NCBI GenBank assembly: GCA_017302135.1
Contig: JAFLDZ010000014.1
Coordinates: forward strand, 25,565-89,564
Direction: 5' to 3'
DNA: 64,000 nucleotides
DNA from: Lysobacterales bacterium
Lineage (GTDB): Bacteria > Pseudomonadota > Gammaproteobacteria > Xanthomonadales > Xanthomonadaceae
Within the stretch, counting starts at the first letter, position 1, and every line of letters starts with the position of its first letter. The notes under the pieces were generated by a model. The model was not told the origin of the DNA. It worked only from the letters and a program-made list of their open reading frames with translations, and ran no database searches. The position numbers were made by a program, and so were the translations under genes. Positions 8,425-18,093 of this stretch are shown here, one piece after another.

Positions 8425-11400
8425 TCATCGCGGCGTACGCCCGAGCAGACGATCCGAGAACTCGTCCAACGCCTTCTGCAGTTGCAGTTCGCGCTCGCTG
8501 AGCGGGACGGTCTCGGCGTCCGCAGCGCCGCGCTTGCGGCGCCCGCCGGAAGGCGCCGGCGCGCTCTGCAGGGCGACGGTCTGCGCGCCGATGCGTTCGG
8601 CCAACAGGGTCAGCACCTGCTGCAGCTGAAGCTGCTGCCCGGCATGCCGCTCGAACCAGTCGGGCAGCGGCGCGCTCGCGGGGGTTTCGACTTCAATTTC
8701 CGCGATGGCCGCAGCCCGCGATTCGCCCAACCGCTCCGACAACCGCTCCAGCGCCGCCAGGATCTGCGGCCATGGCGCGTCGCTTTCGCTGCGATCGCTG
8801 TTCGAAGCCGCATCGGCCGCAGGCTTTTCCAGCGCACGCACGCCTTCGACCAGATCGTTCAACTGCGCGACCACGCGCTGACCGATATCGGCCTCGCCGC
8901 CGCCGATCGCCTTGTTGCGCATGAAGTCGCGCTTGATCTGGGTCCAGCGCGCGGTCTGCGCGTCGCTCATGACATCGCGCAGTTCCGCCAGCTTCAGCAG
9001 ATTCTCTTCGGCGCCGGTGGTGAGCAACTGCGACTCGCCCTGATAGTGATCGGCGATCAGCTGCTGCAGCTCGGCGGCGTTCATCACCGGCGAAATCTTT
9101 TCCGCCAGCTTGTTCATGTTGCGGTAGCTGCCCTGCAGTTTGAACGCGGGCTCGGTGCGGTAGCGGTCGGCCTGCGCGGCGCTGGCGATGTACTGCTGGT
9201 TGACGCGATAGACCACGTCGCGCACCTGCATCAAACGCTCCAGCGTGGCGGTGATCTCGTTGATCTCGGCGGCGCTGTAGGCATGACTCAGCGCATTCGA
9301 GGAGAACGGCTTGCCCTCGATCTTCTCGACCATGCGATACAGGTCGGCCAGCTCGCGCGTCGCCAGCGGCGCCAGCACCGGATTGGACGTCAGGCAATTC
9401 TCGATGTAGCTGAGCTTGAACGCGTCCTCCATGCCGCCAAGCACATCGCCGAGGTTGTAGATGTCGGCGCGGTTGGCCAGCATGTCCGGAATCTTGAAGA
9501 CTTCGCCGGATTCGGTGTACGGATTGCCGGCCATCGCCACGCAGAATTTCTTGCCGCGCATGTCGTAGGTGCGGGTGCGGCCCTGCCACACGCCTTCGAT
9601 CCGGCGCGTGCCGTCGCACAGCGAAATGAATTTCTGCAGGAACTCCGGATGGGTGTGCTGGATGTCGTCGACGTACAGCATCACGTTGTTGCCCATCTCC
9701 AGCGCGAGATTGAGCTTTTCCAGTTCCTGCTTCGAGGTGGCGTCCGGCGCCTGCGCGGGATCGAGCGAACGCACGTTGTGCCCCAACGCCGGCCCGTTGA
9801 TCTTCATGAAGATCAGGCCGAGCCGGTGGGCCACGTATTCCATCAGCGTGGTCTTGCCGTAACCCGGCGGCGAAATCAGCATCAGCAGGCCCATCAGGTC
9901 GCTGCGCTTGCTCTCGCCGACGGTGCCCATCTGTTTGGCGAGGTTGTCGCCGATCACGCCCAGGTACACGTCGTTGATCAGTTTGTTGCGCACGAACGAG
10001 GTCAGCGGACGCGGCTTGAACTCCGACAGCCGCAGCGCTTCGCGCTCGCGCGCGACCAGCGCCTGGCGCAGGCGCTGGCAGCGACGCACCTGCGGCAGGA
10101 AGTGTTCGCGATGACGAAGCAGGCGTTCGTCGAGATCGTCGACCCCCAGCGACATCGTGCCGGCAACGATTCTCGGGTGCTCGCCCAGCAGGCCGTCGAT
10201 CTCCACCCGCAGGTCGGCCGCATCGACGCGCGCCAGCGCGTCGTCACCGATCAACAGCAGCGCGACCGCTTCGGGCACGTAATCCGCGAGCGCGGCATGC
10301 GCAGGGTTCGCATCCGCTGCGCGCGTCATCGCTTCGAACCACTGCGTGGCCAGGCGCCAGCGCGCGCCGGCATGGTTGCGCAGCGACGCCAACGACGCCT
10401 GCAGTTCATCCCACATGCGCTCGGCGACGAGCCGCTGCTGCAAGCCATCGAACAGCTGGCGCGCATATTTGCTGTAGACGAACGGCTGGCGCGGCGCGGC
10501 GAGGACCGCGATCAGATAATCGGCGGCGGGCGCGCACAGCGCCGTATCGACAGGCAGCGACTGCGCCTCCGCTTCCGCGCGCATCGCAGCGGCGATGTCC
10601 TCGCGCAGGCTCGCCAATCCGCCGCGATGCGCGAACAGGCGGTCGATCCCCTGCGCACTGCGCGCACGGTCGGCCCAGAGCGCCGCCTCCGGGCGATCGT
10701 GCACCAGGGTCCAGAACACGCTGGCCCAGGCGCGGGCCGCAGGCGCATGCGCGAGCAGACCGGCGCTGTCGCGCAGCGGCAGCAGCGCCGCCAGCATCCG
10801 CGCCGCATCGTGGTCGTGAATGCCTTTTTCGTAGCCCTCGCGATAGCGCGGCGCGGCGAAATCGCGCAGCGTGCGGGTCAACTGCTCAGGCTGTTTCACC
10901 TGCTGTCGCAGCAGATCCAGACTCAGTCCTTCGGCATTGCGCTCCGCCGCCGACAGCACTTCACCGAGCAGATACTCGCCGCGATACAGCTGCGGCGATT
11001 CCGATTCCAGGGTGATCTGCCAGAAATCGCGCAGCGCATCGAGTTCCGCATCGCGCACGGGTGCGAAGAATTCGGTGCCGGTCAGATGCAGGCTCAGGCC
11101 ATCGCCGCGCGGCAGCACGGTCAGGTCGAGTTCCTGGGTGTTGACGCTGAAGCGATGGCGCGGACCGAGTTTGATGACATCGCCGCCGGCCTCGAACAGC
11201 TCGCTGCGGTCGCGCAGCGCGCGCACCGCCTGATCGCGCACGCCCTTGAGCCGGGCCTCGACATCGTCGGCTTTCACGCTGTCTTTCAGCGCGCGCAGGC
11301 GTTCGGCCAGATCGCGCAGCTTCAGGATCAGCGGATCGCCGGCGAAGAATGCATTGAGCTCGTCCATGCCCGCGAGACGCGCGGTGCGCCGGCTGAGGCC

Positions 11401-13851
11401 TTCGAGAATGCGCGCCGCCGCGTCCGCCAGCGACTGGGTCTTGCGCTGGCGCTCGTCGAGCAAGGTCTGTTTGTGCGCCTCGAACGTTTCCAGCAGCTCA
11501 TCGCGCTTGGCGATGATGTCGCCGAGGAACTGCTCGTGTTCGCCGAACTGGCTCTCCAGTTCTTCCAACTGCACCATCAGTCGCGACAGTTCCTGGTCGC
11601 AGCGCTCGGGATCGCGTGCGGTGGACAGGGCGCTGGTGATGCTTTGACCGAACAGGGTGAACTGCGCGCCGAACTGCGCGACCGCTTCGCCCGATCCCAG
11701 CGATTTGCGCCGCTGTTCCGCGCGCGCTTTCGCCTGGTTGAGTCTGGCGTAGATTTCGGAAATGTTTTCGACGATGCGGGTGCGGCGGGTGGCATCGTCG
11801 ACGCGCAGCGTCGCCATCAGCTCCGACAGCATGTCCAGATCCGCCGACAGCGTCTGCAACTGCTGCAGCGGTTCCTGCAGCGCGGCCACGCTGGCGGCCT
11901 TCTGCGCCTGCGCATCCAGCGCCTGCACGCGCTCGGCGTAGGGATGCAGCGCCTTGTCGCCGGCCAGATAGTCGCCGGTCGCCGCGCCGGTGCGCGCCTG
12001 CGCATCCAGAAGCTCGGCTTCCATCGCATCGATCGCAGCGACATCCACGTAGCGGTATTCGCGGATGGTCAACAGGCGTCCGCGCTGGGTGGTGATCGCA
12101 TTCAACGCATCGACGCAGTCCTGCACGCGCTCCCAGCTGTCGGGATGCAGCCCGCCGAGCAGTACCTTCTGGCGCTCGGCCGCATCGCGCATCGCATCGG
12201 CCGACTGTCTGCGGATGCTTTCGACTTTTTCGTATTCGTCCAGCACCGCCTCGCTGCTGGCGACGATCTCGCGCAGCAGCGGCGCCAGTGCGGCGCAATG
12301 CGCGTCTTCGATCCAGTGGTACTGGTCGAACAGCCGCCGCGTGGTCTGGGTCAACAGCTGGTAGCGCTGTGCGGAGGCGTCGTTGCCCTCGATCTCGCGC
12401 GACAGGCTCAGCAGATCGGAAATGCCGCGCACCAGATCGGGATTGCCGATCCGGCCCATGAACGTATTGCCCGCAGGCTGGCGCACCGCGTATTCGTCCG
12501 ACGCGAACGGCGTCTGCCACACCTGCATCGGATGGATGCGCGTGGGCTCGCTGCTCTGCGCGCTGAAGATCACCATCCGCCCGTCTTCGAGACGCGCGTA
12601 GCCGTGGCCGATCACCGGCGGCTGCATGCCGCGCTGGATCATGTTGTAGACGAACAGCGCGATCCTGCCGTCCAGCGGCTCGTAGAACAGATACAGCACG
12701 TCCTCGCCGTTGGGCGAGCGGATCGTGCGCTTGAAGCGCATGCCCTGCACCGCCTGGTCGAAGGTGCGGGTCTCGCCGTTCTGCAGCATGTAGCCGCCGG
12801 GAAACACGATGCCGTGATCCTCCGGCAGCTGCACGCAGGCCTGACCGATGGCATCGATGCGATGCACCTTGCGCGACAGCGTGTTGTAGACCAGATGCCG
12901 CCACTGGCTTTCGCGATACGGCAGCACGCGCAGCAAAATCAGGCTGCCGACGCGCGCGAAGTCGATCTGCGCATCGTCGAGCGACTGGGTCTGGTCGTCC
13001 ACCGGCTCGCGGTAGATGCCCAGCCCGTCCTCGGTGTTGTTCTCGATCTTGACCGTGAGGTCGCCGCCCAGCGTCTCCACGAACACGGTGTCGAGGATAT
13101 TCAGGTGCGGATGACGGCCATTGACCGCAAGCTCGCGCGTGGCCCGCGTCCACTCGAAATCGTAGGCGGCCGGCAATGCGATGTCGCGCTCGCCGCGGTT
13201 GTCGATGTAACGCACGACGCCATCGGGTTCCAGCTGCCAGCGGAAGACGCGGACGTCTTCGATACGCTCGCCGATCTGGAAACTCGCCAGCAGCTTACTG
13301 TCGCGCACCACCAGTTGCAGCAGCCGCGAGTTCTTGTAGTAGGCGTGAAGCTCGGCGAATTCCTTGACGAAGGCGGCGTCGCCGAGGAAGCTCGTCGCGG
13401 CGTCCACCGGGGTGACGTCGTAACCTTCCGGGCCTTCGACCAGCCGGTACAGCGAAAAGATGTCCTCGACCCGGGTTTCCTTCTTCAGGCCGATGAACAC
13501 GTTGTAGCCGAACAGCAGACAGTCGCCGACCTGCACGATGTCGCGCGCGACGCAGTTGTGCTCGGTGCGGATGCGCAGACGGCCGGCCACTTCCATCCGG
13601 CTGCCGCCGAATTCCTGCAGCCGCTCCGCATTCAGCGCATCGGCGATGCCGCGCAGCTGCTGGCCCTGCTCGCCCAGACGGCGGCGCAGCACCTCGTATG
13701 CGCCGCCTTCGGTGACGGCCTTGTCGATGCCGGTCTTGTCGAGGCCGGTCTTGTCGAGGCCGGCTTTCTCAAGGCCAGCTTTCTCCAGGCTACTCGCATT
13801 GCTGCGGTCCGCAGCCGACGTCTCCGCCGAGGGTGTGGGGTGATCCGACAT
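8425..13851 (-). CDS. Giant AAA-type 'DNA repair ATPase'
   Basis: The 1,808-residue protein belongs to the long family usually labelled DNA repair ATPase. Residues 20-45 are a five-residue tandem repeat (LEKAG/LDKTG). A mixed N-terminal region to ~600 is followed by long coiled-coil stretches, ~600-900. An AAA module sits near 1,325-1,450 with Walker A PPGYGKTT (Lys ~1333) and Walker B MLYVDD. A helical tail follows, ending basic. The ATG at 13851 (MSDHPTPS) was chosen over one 20 codons upstream. It is co-oriented with flotillin upstream and the PLD gene seven bases downstream. The name implies repair, but the operon points to envelope stress; the true substrate is unknown. Confidence 0.85.
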   Translation of the reverse strand: MSDHPTPSAETSAADRSNASSLEKAGLEKAGLDKTGLDKTGIDKAVTEGGAYEVLRRRLGEQGQQLRGIADALNAERLQEFGGSRMEVAGRLRIRTEHNCVARDIVQVGDCLLFGYNVFIGLKKETRVEDIFSLYRLVEGPEGYDVTPVDAATSFLGDAAFVKEFAELHAYYKNSRLLQLVVRDSKLLASFQIGERIEDVRVFRWQLEPDGVVRYIDNRGERDIALPAAYDFEWTRATRELAVNGRHPHLNILDTVFVETLGGDLTVKIENNTEDGLGIYREPVDDQTQSLDDAQIDFARVGSLILLRVLPYRESQWRHLVYNTLSRKVHRIDAIGQACVQLPEDHGIVFPGGYMLQNGETRTFDQAVQGMRFKRTIRSPNGEDVLYLFYEPLDGRIALFVYNMIQRGMQPPVIGHGYARLEDGRMVIFSAQSSEPTRIHPMQVWQTPFASDEYAVRQPAGNTFMGRIGNPDLVRGISDLLSLSREIEGNDASAQRYQLLTQTTRRLFDQYHWIEDAHCAALAPLLREIVASSEAVLDEYEKVESIRRQSADAMRDAAERQKVLLGGLHPDSWERVQDCVDALNAITTQRGRLLTIREYRYVDVAAIDAMEAELLDAQARTGAATGDYLAGDKALHPYAERVQALDAQAQKAASVAALQEPLQQLQTLSADLDMLSELMATLRVDDATRRTRIVENISEIYARLNQAKARAEQRRKSLGSGEAVAQFGAQFTLFGQSITSALSTARDPERCDQELSRLMVQLEELESQFGEHEQFLGDIIAKRDELLETFEAHKQTLLDERQRKTQSLADAAARILEGLSRRTARLAGMDELNAFFAGDPLILKLRDLAERLRALKDSVKADDVEARLKGVRDQAVRALRDRSELFEAGGDVIKLGPRHRFSVNTQELDLTVLPRGDGLSLHLTGTEFFAPVRDAELDALRDFWQITLESESPQLYRGEYLLGEVLSAAERNAEGLSLDLLRQQVKQPEQLTRTLRDFAAPRYREGYEKGIHDHDAARMLAALLPLRDSAGLLAHAPAARAWASVFWTLVHDRPEAALWADRARSAQGIDRLFAHRGGLASLREDIAAAMRAEAEAQSLPVDTALCAPAADYLIAVLAAPRQPFVYSKYARQLFDGLQQRLVAERMWDELQASLASLRNHAGARWRLATQWFEAMTRAADANPAHAALADYVPEAVALLLIGDDALARVDAADLRVEIDGLLGEHPRIVAGTMSLGVDDLDERLLRHREHFLPQVRRCQRLRQALVAREREALRLSEFKPRPLTSFVRNKLINDVYLGVIGDNLAKQMGTVGESKRSDLMGLLMLISPPGYGKTTLMEYVAHRLGLIFMKINGPALGHNVRSLDPAQAPDATSKQELEKLNLALEMGNNVMLYVDDIQHTHPEFLQKFISLCDGTRRIEGVWQGRTRTYDMRGKKFCVAMAGNPYTESGEVFKIPDMLANRADIYNLGDVLGGMEDAFKLSYIENCLTSNPVLAPLATRELADLYRMVEKIEGKPFSSNALSHAYSAAEINEITATLERLMQVRDVVYRVNQQYIASAAQADRYRTEPAFKLQGSYRNMNKLAEKISPVMNAAELQQLIADHYQGESQLLTTGAEENLLKLAELRDVMSDAQTARWTQIKRDFMRNKAIGGGEADIGQRVVAQLNDLVEGVRALEKPAADAASNSDRSESDAPWPQILAALERLSERLGESRAAAIAEIEVETPASAPLPDWFERHAGQQLQLQQVLTLLAERIGAQTVALQSAPAPSGGRRKRGAADAETVPLSERELQLQKALDEFSDRLLGRTPR

Positions 13852-13928
13852 CGTGTCCTGTCCTGCATGAAACCGCGTATTGCCCGACGTACCGGCCGAC
13901 CCGGCCGGCACGCATCATTGCCGCAAGA

Positions 13929-15857
13929 TCAGGCTTCTTCGACCTGCGTCGCCTTGGCCGGCGCATCCTTGCCGCCGCCCTGCATCGACAGCAGTTTCTG
14001 CAGCACTTCCTGCACGATCGGGCTCTTGCCGGCGATGCCTTCCACCGCTTTGCCCACCGACAGCGCCTTGGCGAACGAATCGAAGAACGCGCCTTCGCCG
14101 CCGACGATGTCGATGTTGGCCTTGGACAGCGCCGCCGACAGCACATCGGCCTGATCGCGCGCGATGTCCTTGTTGGCTTCGATCGACGCCATCGCCTGCT
14201 CGAAGCTCTTCTCCAGCTGCATGCGGAACTCTTCGTGCACGCGCGCCTGGTCGCTCATCGCGCCCAGCGCCGCGAACTTCTCGGTCAGGCCTTCGGCTTC
14301 CGAACGGTATTTCTCGCGCATCACTTCGGCCTGCGAGAAGCCCACATCCTTGATGACCTTCGCTTCGACCACGCCCTTGTCCTGCTCACCGCGTGCTTCG
14401 GCGGCCATGGTTTCGGCGACCACGCGGGCCTTCGCCATGCCCTCTTTCTCCATCGCCGCCGCGGTGACTTCGCGCACGCGCGCATCGGCAAGACCCGGCG
14501 CTGCGCGCTCGGCCTCGATGCCTTCGGCCATGCGCTTCTTCGCTTCCGCGTGTTTGCCGGCCGCTTCCAGTTCGGCCTGCGCGATCACCGTCAATTCGAC
14601 TGCCTTGTGCTTCGACGAGGTTTCGTCGGCTTCGGCCTGCTTGACCTGGCGCACCATCTCCTCTTCGGCCTTTCCCTGCGCAGACAGGATCTTGACCTGC
14701 TTCTGGCGATCGGCTTCGGAGACCTGGCGCACTTCCTTGATCCGCTCTTCTTCCTGGGCCACGGATTTCTCGACGATGATGCGGTCGCGGATCACGCTGG
14801 CGATATCCTTGCGCTGGATTTCCAGGGCCTTTTCCTTGTCGATCCGCTGCAGCTCGACCTCGCGCTCGCGCGAGACGATTTCCAGATCCTTGGCGCGATG
14901 CACTTTCTCGATCTCGATCACCACCGCGCGCTGGCGGTTCTGCTCGGCCACTTCCACCTCGCGCATTCGGTTCTGCTCGCGGATGTCCAGCGTTTCCTGC
15001 GTGGTGATGCGCGCCTGCTCGGATTTCAGCCGCTCTTCTTCCTGCACCTTCGCGGTCTCGGCTTCCTCGCGCGCCTGGATCGTGGCGATCTCGCGCTTCT
15101 GCCGCGCTTCGGCGTCGGCCTGCTGGCGTTCGAGCGCCAGCATCGCTTCGCGGGTTTCGACATTCTTCTTGGTGATCGCCAGCTGCTGGTTGCGCTCCAG
15201 CTCGTTGGTGATCACGTTCTGCGCTGCGGTCAGCTCGGTGATCTTGCGGATGCCCTCGGCGTCGAGGATGTTGCTCGGATCCAGCGACGACTTCGGGGTC
15301 TGCTCCAGGTAATCGATCGCGACGTCTTCCAGCACATAGCCGTTGAGGTCGTTGCCGATCACCTCGATGATGCGGTCGCGGAATTCCTGCCGGTTCTCGA
15401 ACAGCTTGACGAAGTCGATCTGCTTGCCGACCGTCTTCAGCGCTTCGGAGAACTTGGCGTTGAACAGTTCGTTCACCGCCGCCTTGTCGGACGCGCGTTC
15501 CGCGCCGATGGCTTTCGCGACCTTCAGCACGTCCTGCGCGGTTTCGTTGACGCGCAGATAGAACGCGACCGTGATATCGGCGCGCATGTTGTCGCGGCAG
15601 ATCAGTCCGTCTTTCGCGCGACGATCCACTTCCAGGGTGATGAGCGAAATCTTCATCAGCTCCTTCTTGTAGATCACCGGGTACACCAGCGCGCCGGTGA
15701 AATGCACCTTCGGCGTCGACGACAGATCGTTGACGATCAGCGCGGTGCCCTGCGGCACCTTGTTGTAGAAGGCCTTGAACAGCCCGACGATGCCCAACAG
15801 CGCAACGATCACGACACCCGCGATCATCAGTACGCCCAAGAGATCTGCACCACCCAT
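13929..15857 (-). CDS. Flotillin-family (YqiK/SPFH) membrane scaffold protein
   Basis: A 642-residue protein starts with a hydrophobic anchor (residues ~5-27), then an SPFH/band-7 domain (~30-250), then a very long charged coiled coil with the repeated Glu/Ala/Lys pattern of flotillins (~250-560) and a Gly/Ala tail. Flotillins form oligomeric membrane domains and affect membrane fluidity and envelope stress. The start at 15857 is supported by GAGGGAGAA eight bases upstream. It follows the yqiJ-like gene with a 64-base gap, the same pairing as yqiJ-yqiK in E. coli. Confidence 0.92.
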   Translation of the reverse strand: MGGADLLGVLMIAGVVIVALLGIVGLFKAFYNKVPQGTALIVNDLSSTPKVHFTGALVYPVIYKKELMKISLITLEVDRRAKDGLICRDNMRADITVAFYLRVNETAQDVLKVAKAIGAERASDKAAVNELFNAKFSEALKTVGKQIDFVKLFENRQEFRDRIIEVIGNDLNGYVLEDVAIDYLEQTPKSSLDPSNILDAEGIRKITELTAAQNVITNELERNQQLAITKKNVETREAMLALERQQADAEARQKREIATIQAREEAETAKVQEEERLKSEQARITTQETLDIREQNRMREVEVAEQNRQRAVVIEIEKVHRAKDLEIVSREREVELQRIDKEKALEIQRKDIASVIRDRIIVEKSVAQEEERIKEVRQVSEADRQKQVKILSAQGKAEEEMVRQVKQAEADETSSKHKAVELTVIAQAELEAAGKHAEAKKRMAEGIEAERAAPGLADARVREVTAAAMEKEGMAKARVVAETMAAEARGEQDKGVVEAKVIKDVGFSQAEVMREKYRSEAEGLTEKFAALGAMSDQARVHEEFRMQLEKSFEQAMASIEANKDIARDQADVLSAALSKANIDIVGGEGAFFDSFAKALSVGKAVEGIAGKSPIVQEVLQKLLSMQGGGKDAPAKATQVEEA

Positions 15858-15921
15858 CACACGTTCTCCCTCTTCAATGCATGAACCACGACCCGGCGCA
15901 CACACGCCGGACTTTTTGACG

Positions 15922-16581
15922 TCAAAGTTGCTCGAACTCGCCGCCGGAAATCACCCGGTAGGCATTCTGTTCTTCCAGATACTCGATCAGCACCACGCGA
16001 TCGCCGCGTACGAACCGCCCGGACACATCGGCGCGCACCTGCAGGATCAAGCCCGCGCCGCCGTCGTCGATCAACGCCGTTCCGTGGGTCTGGGTGATTT
16101 CCGGACTGCGCACTTCGGCATAGCGTCCGAGCAGCGGACGCTGCGTCACCGGCTCGTAGCGCCGCAGCAGACGCCGCACCGGCGCGAGCACGGCGCGCGC
16201 GACCGGAATCGACAGCAGCAGGCCACCGACCGCCGTTGCGGTCTCCGCAGCGACATCCAGAAGGCCAAGATCCATTCCGCTCAGGACGTGCAGGTCGATG
16301 AAATAGCAGAACGCCCAACCGACGATCGCGATGATGGTGAAGATGATCATCACCGGCACGCCGTGCAGGCCGAATTTAAGCAGCACGCCGCCGATGCCGC
16401 CGGGTTCTGCGCCATCGGCGCCGTCCACGCCGAGATCGTCGGGCAGCAGACCGTCGAGGGTGTCGATTTCGAGAATGCCCAGCGCCGACAGCAGCCAATG
16501 CGCGGTCACCACCAGCAGCAGGACGCTGTAGATGGCGGTCGGAAACGATGTCGCGATGTCCAGAAACTCATTCATTCCCAT
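15922..16581 (-). CDS. YqiJ/NfeD-like inner-membrane OB-fold protein, flotillin partner
   Basis: A 219-residue protein has three predicted membrane segments (about 15-38, 72-95, 108-130) and a C-terminal beta-rich OB-like domain from ~150 on (GRYAEVRSPEITQTHGTALI through VLIEYLEEQNAYRV). This is the layout of YqiJ/NfeD-type proteins that accompany flotillins. MGMNEFL at 16581 is the likely start; the longer frame upstream lacks a ribosome site. It sits between pspA and the flotillin gene in one operon. Confidence 0.82.
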   Translation of the reverse strand: MGMNEFLDIATSFPTAIYSVLLLVVTAHWLLSALGILEIDTLDGLLPDDLGVDGADGAEPGGIGGVLLKFGLHGVPVMIIFTIIAIVGWAFCYFIDLHVLSGMDLGLLDVAAETATAVGGLLLSIPVARAVLAPVRRLLRRYEPVTQRPLLGRYAEVRSPEITQTHGTALIDDGGAGLILQVRADVSGRFVRGDRVVLIEYLEEQNAYRVISGGEFEQL

Positions 16582-16634
16582 GCCCCCAAACCGTGTATGC
16601 CGCGCCGGTTCTGCGCGGGCAGTCATCCGAGCGC

Positions 16635-17405
16635 TCAGCCGTCATGCTTCTGCTTCAGGCGCGCCAGCACCGCTTCGGCGCGATCGTCGTCGGCGATGAT
16701 GCCGGCCTGTCGCAGCTTCGCGTCCAGCGCGTCGTCGTGCGGGTCGCCGGCGATCGCTTCGGCCGCTTCCAACTGCGCGCTGCGCTCGGCCTGGCGGCGC
16801 TTGATGCGTTCCAGCGAATCCAGCGCAGTGCGCACGCGCACGTCCGAGCCCTCGCGACGTTGCGCCACCGCGACCTGCGCGCGCTGCACGCTTTCGGTGG
16901 CGCGCACGGTATCCACCTGCTGCTTGAGGCGTTTGATGGTGGTTTCGTGCTGCGCCACCACTTTGCGCAGATGGGCGATGCCATCCGCGTAACCGCTGAC
17001 CTGGCTGGCGTGACCGTCGCGCTCGATTTCGAGCAGCGCGATCTTCGCCGCGATCTCGCGCAGCAGCGCGTCTTCGCCGGCCTTCAGCGCCTTGAGCGCA
17101 TAGCCCTCGTATTCGTCCAGTTTGGCGTTGGCCGCAGCCAGATGTTCCTGCGCGACCTTGTAGCGCGCCATCGTCTCGGCCAGCGCTGCGCGCAAGCGGT
17201 GCAGCTCGGCGTCGTTGTCGCGGATTTCCTGATCGAGGATGCGCAGCGCCTGGGTGTCGGCGATGGCTTCGCCCAGTTCGTTGACGCCGCCGCGCACCGC
17301 CGTGACCAGACGGTGCCACAGCGCCGATGGCTCGACCGCTTCGGTCTCCGGCGCCGCAGCCGTGCGCGTCTTGCGGCTTCCGCCGGCCTTGTCTTTGGTA
17401 CTCAT
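16635..17405 (-). CDS. pspA: PspA/IM30-family phage-shock protein
   Basis: A 256-residue, almost entirely helical protein has the PspA pattern: an N-terminal polar segment, then heptad-rich helices from ~50 to 235 (for example ILDQEIRDNDAELHRLRAALAE). PspA binds stressed inner membrane and forms ESCRT-III-like assemblies. The ATG at 17405 overlaps the stop of the yjfI gene in an ATGA, so the two are translationally coupled; longer frames upstream are shadows of yjfI. No pspBC or pspF is visible, so regulation must differ from the enterobacterial model. Confidence 0.9.
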   Translation of the reverse strand: MSTKDKAGGSRKTRTAAAPETEAVEPSALWHRLVTAVRGGVNELGEAIADTQALRILDQEIRDNDAELHRLRAALAETMARYKVAQEHLAAANAKLDEYEGYALKALKAGEDALLREIAAKIALLEIERDGHASQVSGYADGIAHLRKVVAQHETTIKRLKQQVDTVRATESVQRAQVAVAQRREGSDVRVRTALDSLERIKRRQAERSAQLEAAEAIAGDPHDDALDAKLRQAGIIADDDRAEAVLARLKQKHDG

Positions 17406-18043
17406 GCGGCCACCCGCAGATGCCATTCGTAGGCTTCGGTGGCGCGGATCACGTTGTCGGCGAGGGTTTCGATTTCGAACAGCACATCGCCGAGCGACGA
17501 CGACGCGCTCAGCGCGCCGAACATGATGTAGACCGCTTCGCCGTCGATGGTTTCGATGCCCAGCGTCGACAGCGGAAACAGTTTGTGGGTGCGCAGCACT
17601 TCCACGTTGAATCGGGCGGGATCGCGCACCTGCGACACCGGCCACAGCATGGCCTCGGCCACGATCTGGCGGCCGACCACGGCCACGAACAGCGGCAGGT
17701 CGCCGTAGTCGTGCATGGTCAGGTACAGGCCGGGCTCGGCGCCGTCGATCAGTTCGATCGATATCGCACCGTCGCGCGCGCCTTCCGACGCCGCCAGCGC
17801 GGCATGCAGCGCCGCAGCCGTCCACAGCGCAGCGGGCTGCATCGAAACTCCGGTCATCGCGTGCTCCTGTTCAAGGTCCCCGGCCTGCAGCGTCTCGCCC
17901 CGTGGGCGACGCATCCGCCGTTCGATCACCGCCAGTTCGTCGGCGTACTCGGACAACACCCACAGCTCCTTCTTGATCAACCCCTGCTCGCGCAGGCGCT
18001 CGCGGTGGCGGCGCTGGTAGTAGGCGGAGGATCGGCGTTCCAT
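17402..18043 (-). CDS. yjfI: YjfI-family (DUF2170) protein with N-terminal RHH-like segment
   Basis: The 213-residue protein matches YjfI. Residues 1-45 (RRHRERLREQGLIKKELWVL) resemble a ribbon-helix-helix DNA-binding segment, and the DUF2170 domain follows from ~65 to the end. It is the first gene of the operon and couples to pspA by an ATGA overlap. DUF2170 has no established activity, but yjfI-pspA pairing is recurrent in proteobacteria. The RHH-like start plus two palindromes directly upstream suggest that the protein represses its own operon; this is inference. Confidence 0.85.
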   Translation of the reverse strand: MERRSSAYYQRRHRERLREQGLIKKELWVLSEYADELAVIERRMRRPRGETLQAGDLEQEHAMTGVSMQPAALWTAAALHAALAASEGARDGAISIELIDGAEPGLYLTMHDYGDLPLFVAVVGRQIVAEAMLWPVSQVRDPARFNVEVLRTHKLFPLSTLGIETIDGEAVYIMFGALSASSSLGDVLFEIETLADNVIRATEAYEWHLRVAA

Positions 18044-18059
18044 GGACGCACGATAAATG

Positions 18060-18093
18060 TCACATGTGATGATTGTCAATGTGTCACATGTGA
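18060..18093 (-). promoter_or_regulatory. yjfI-pspA promoter with two TCACATGTGA operators
   Basis: The perfect palindrome TCACATGTGA lies at 18060-18069 and 18084-18093, 24 bases apart. Each is part of a longer shared unit TGTCACATGTGATGAT. Between them, on the minus strand, is an exact -35 hexamer TTGACA (18079-18074), followed 17 bases later by TTATCG as a weak -10. One operator thus falls between -35 and -10, and the other just upstream of -35, a typical repression layout. Confidence 0.75.

Noticed and set aside
8353..14154. A 1,933-residue open frame on the + strand
   Set aside because: It is the complement shadow of the ATPase gene; composition is His/Gln/Arg-rich noise without domains.
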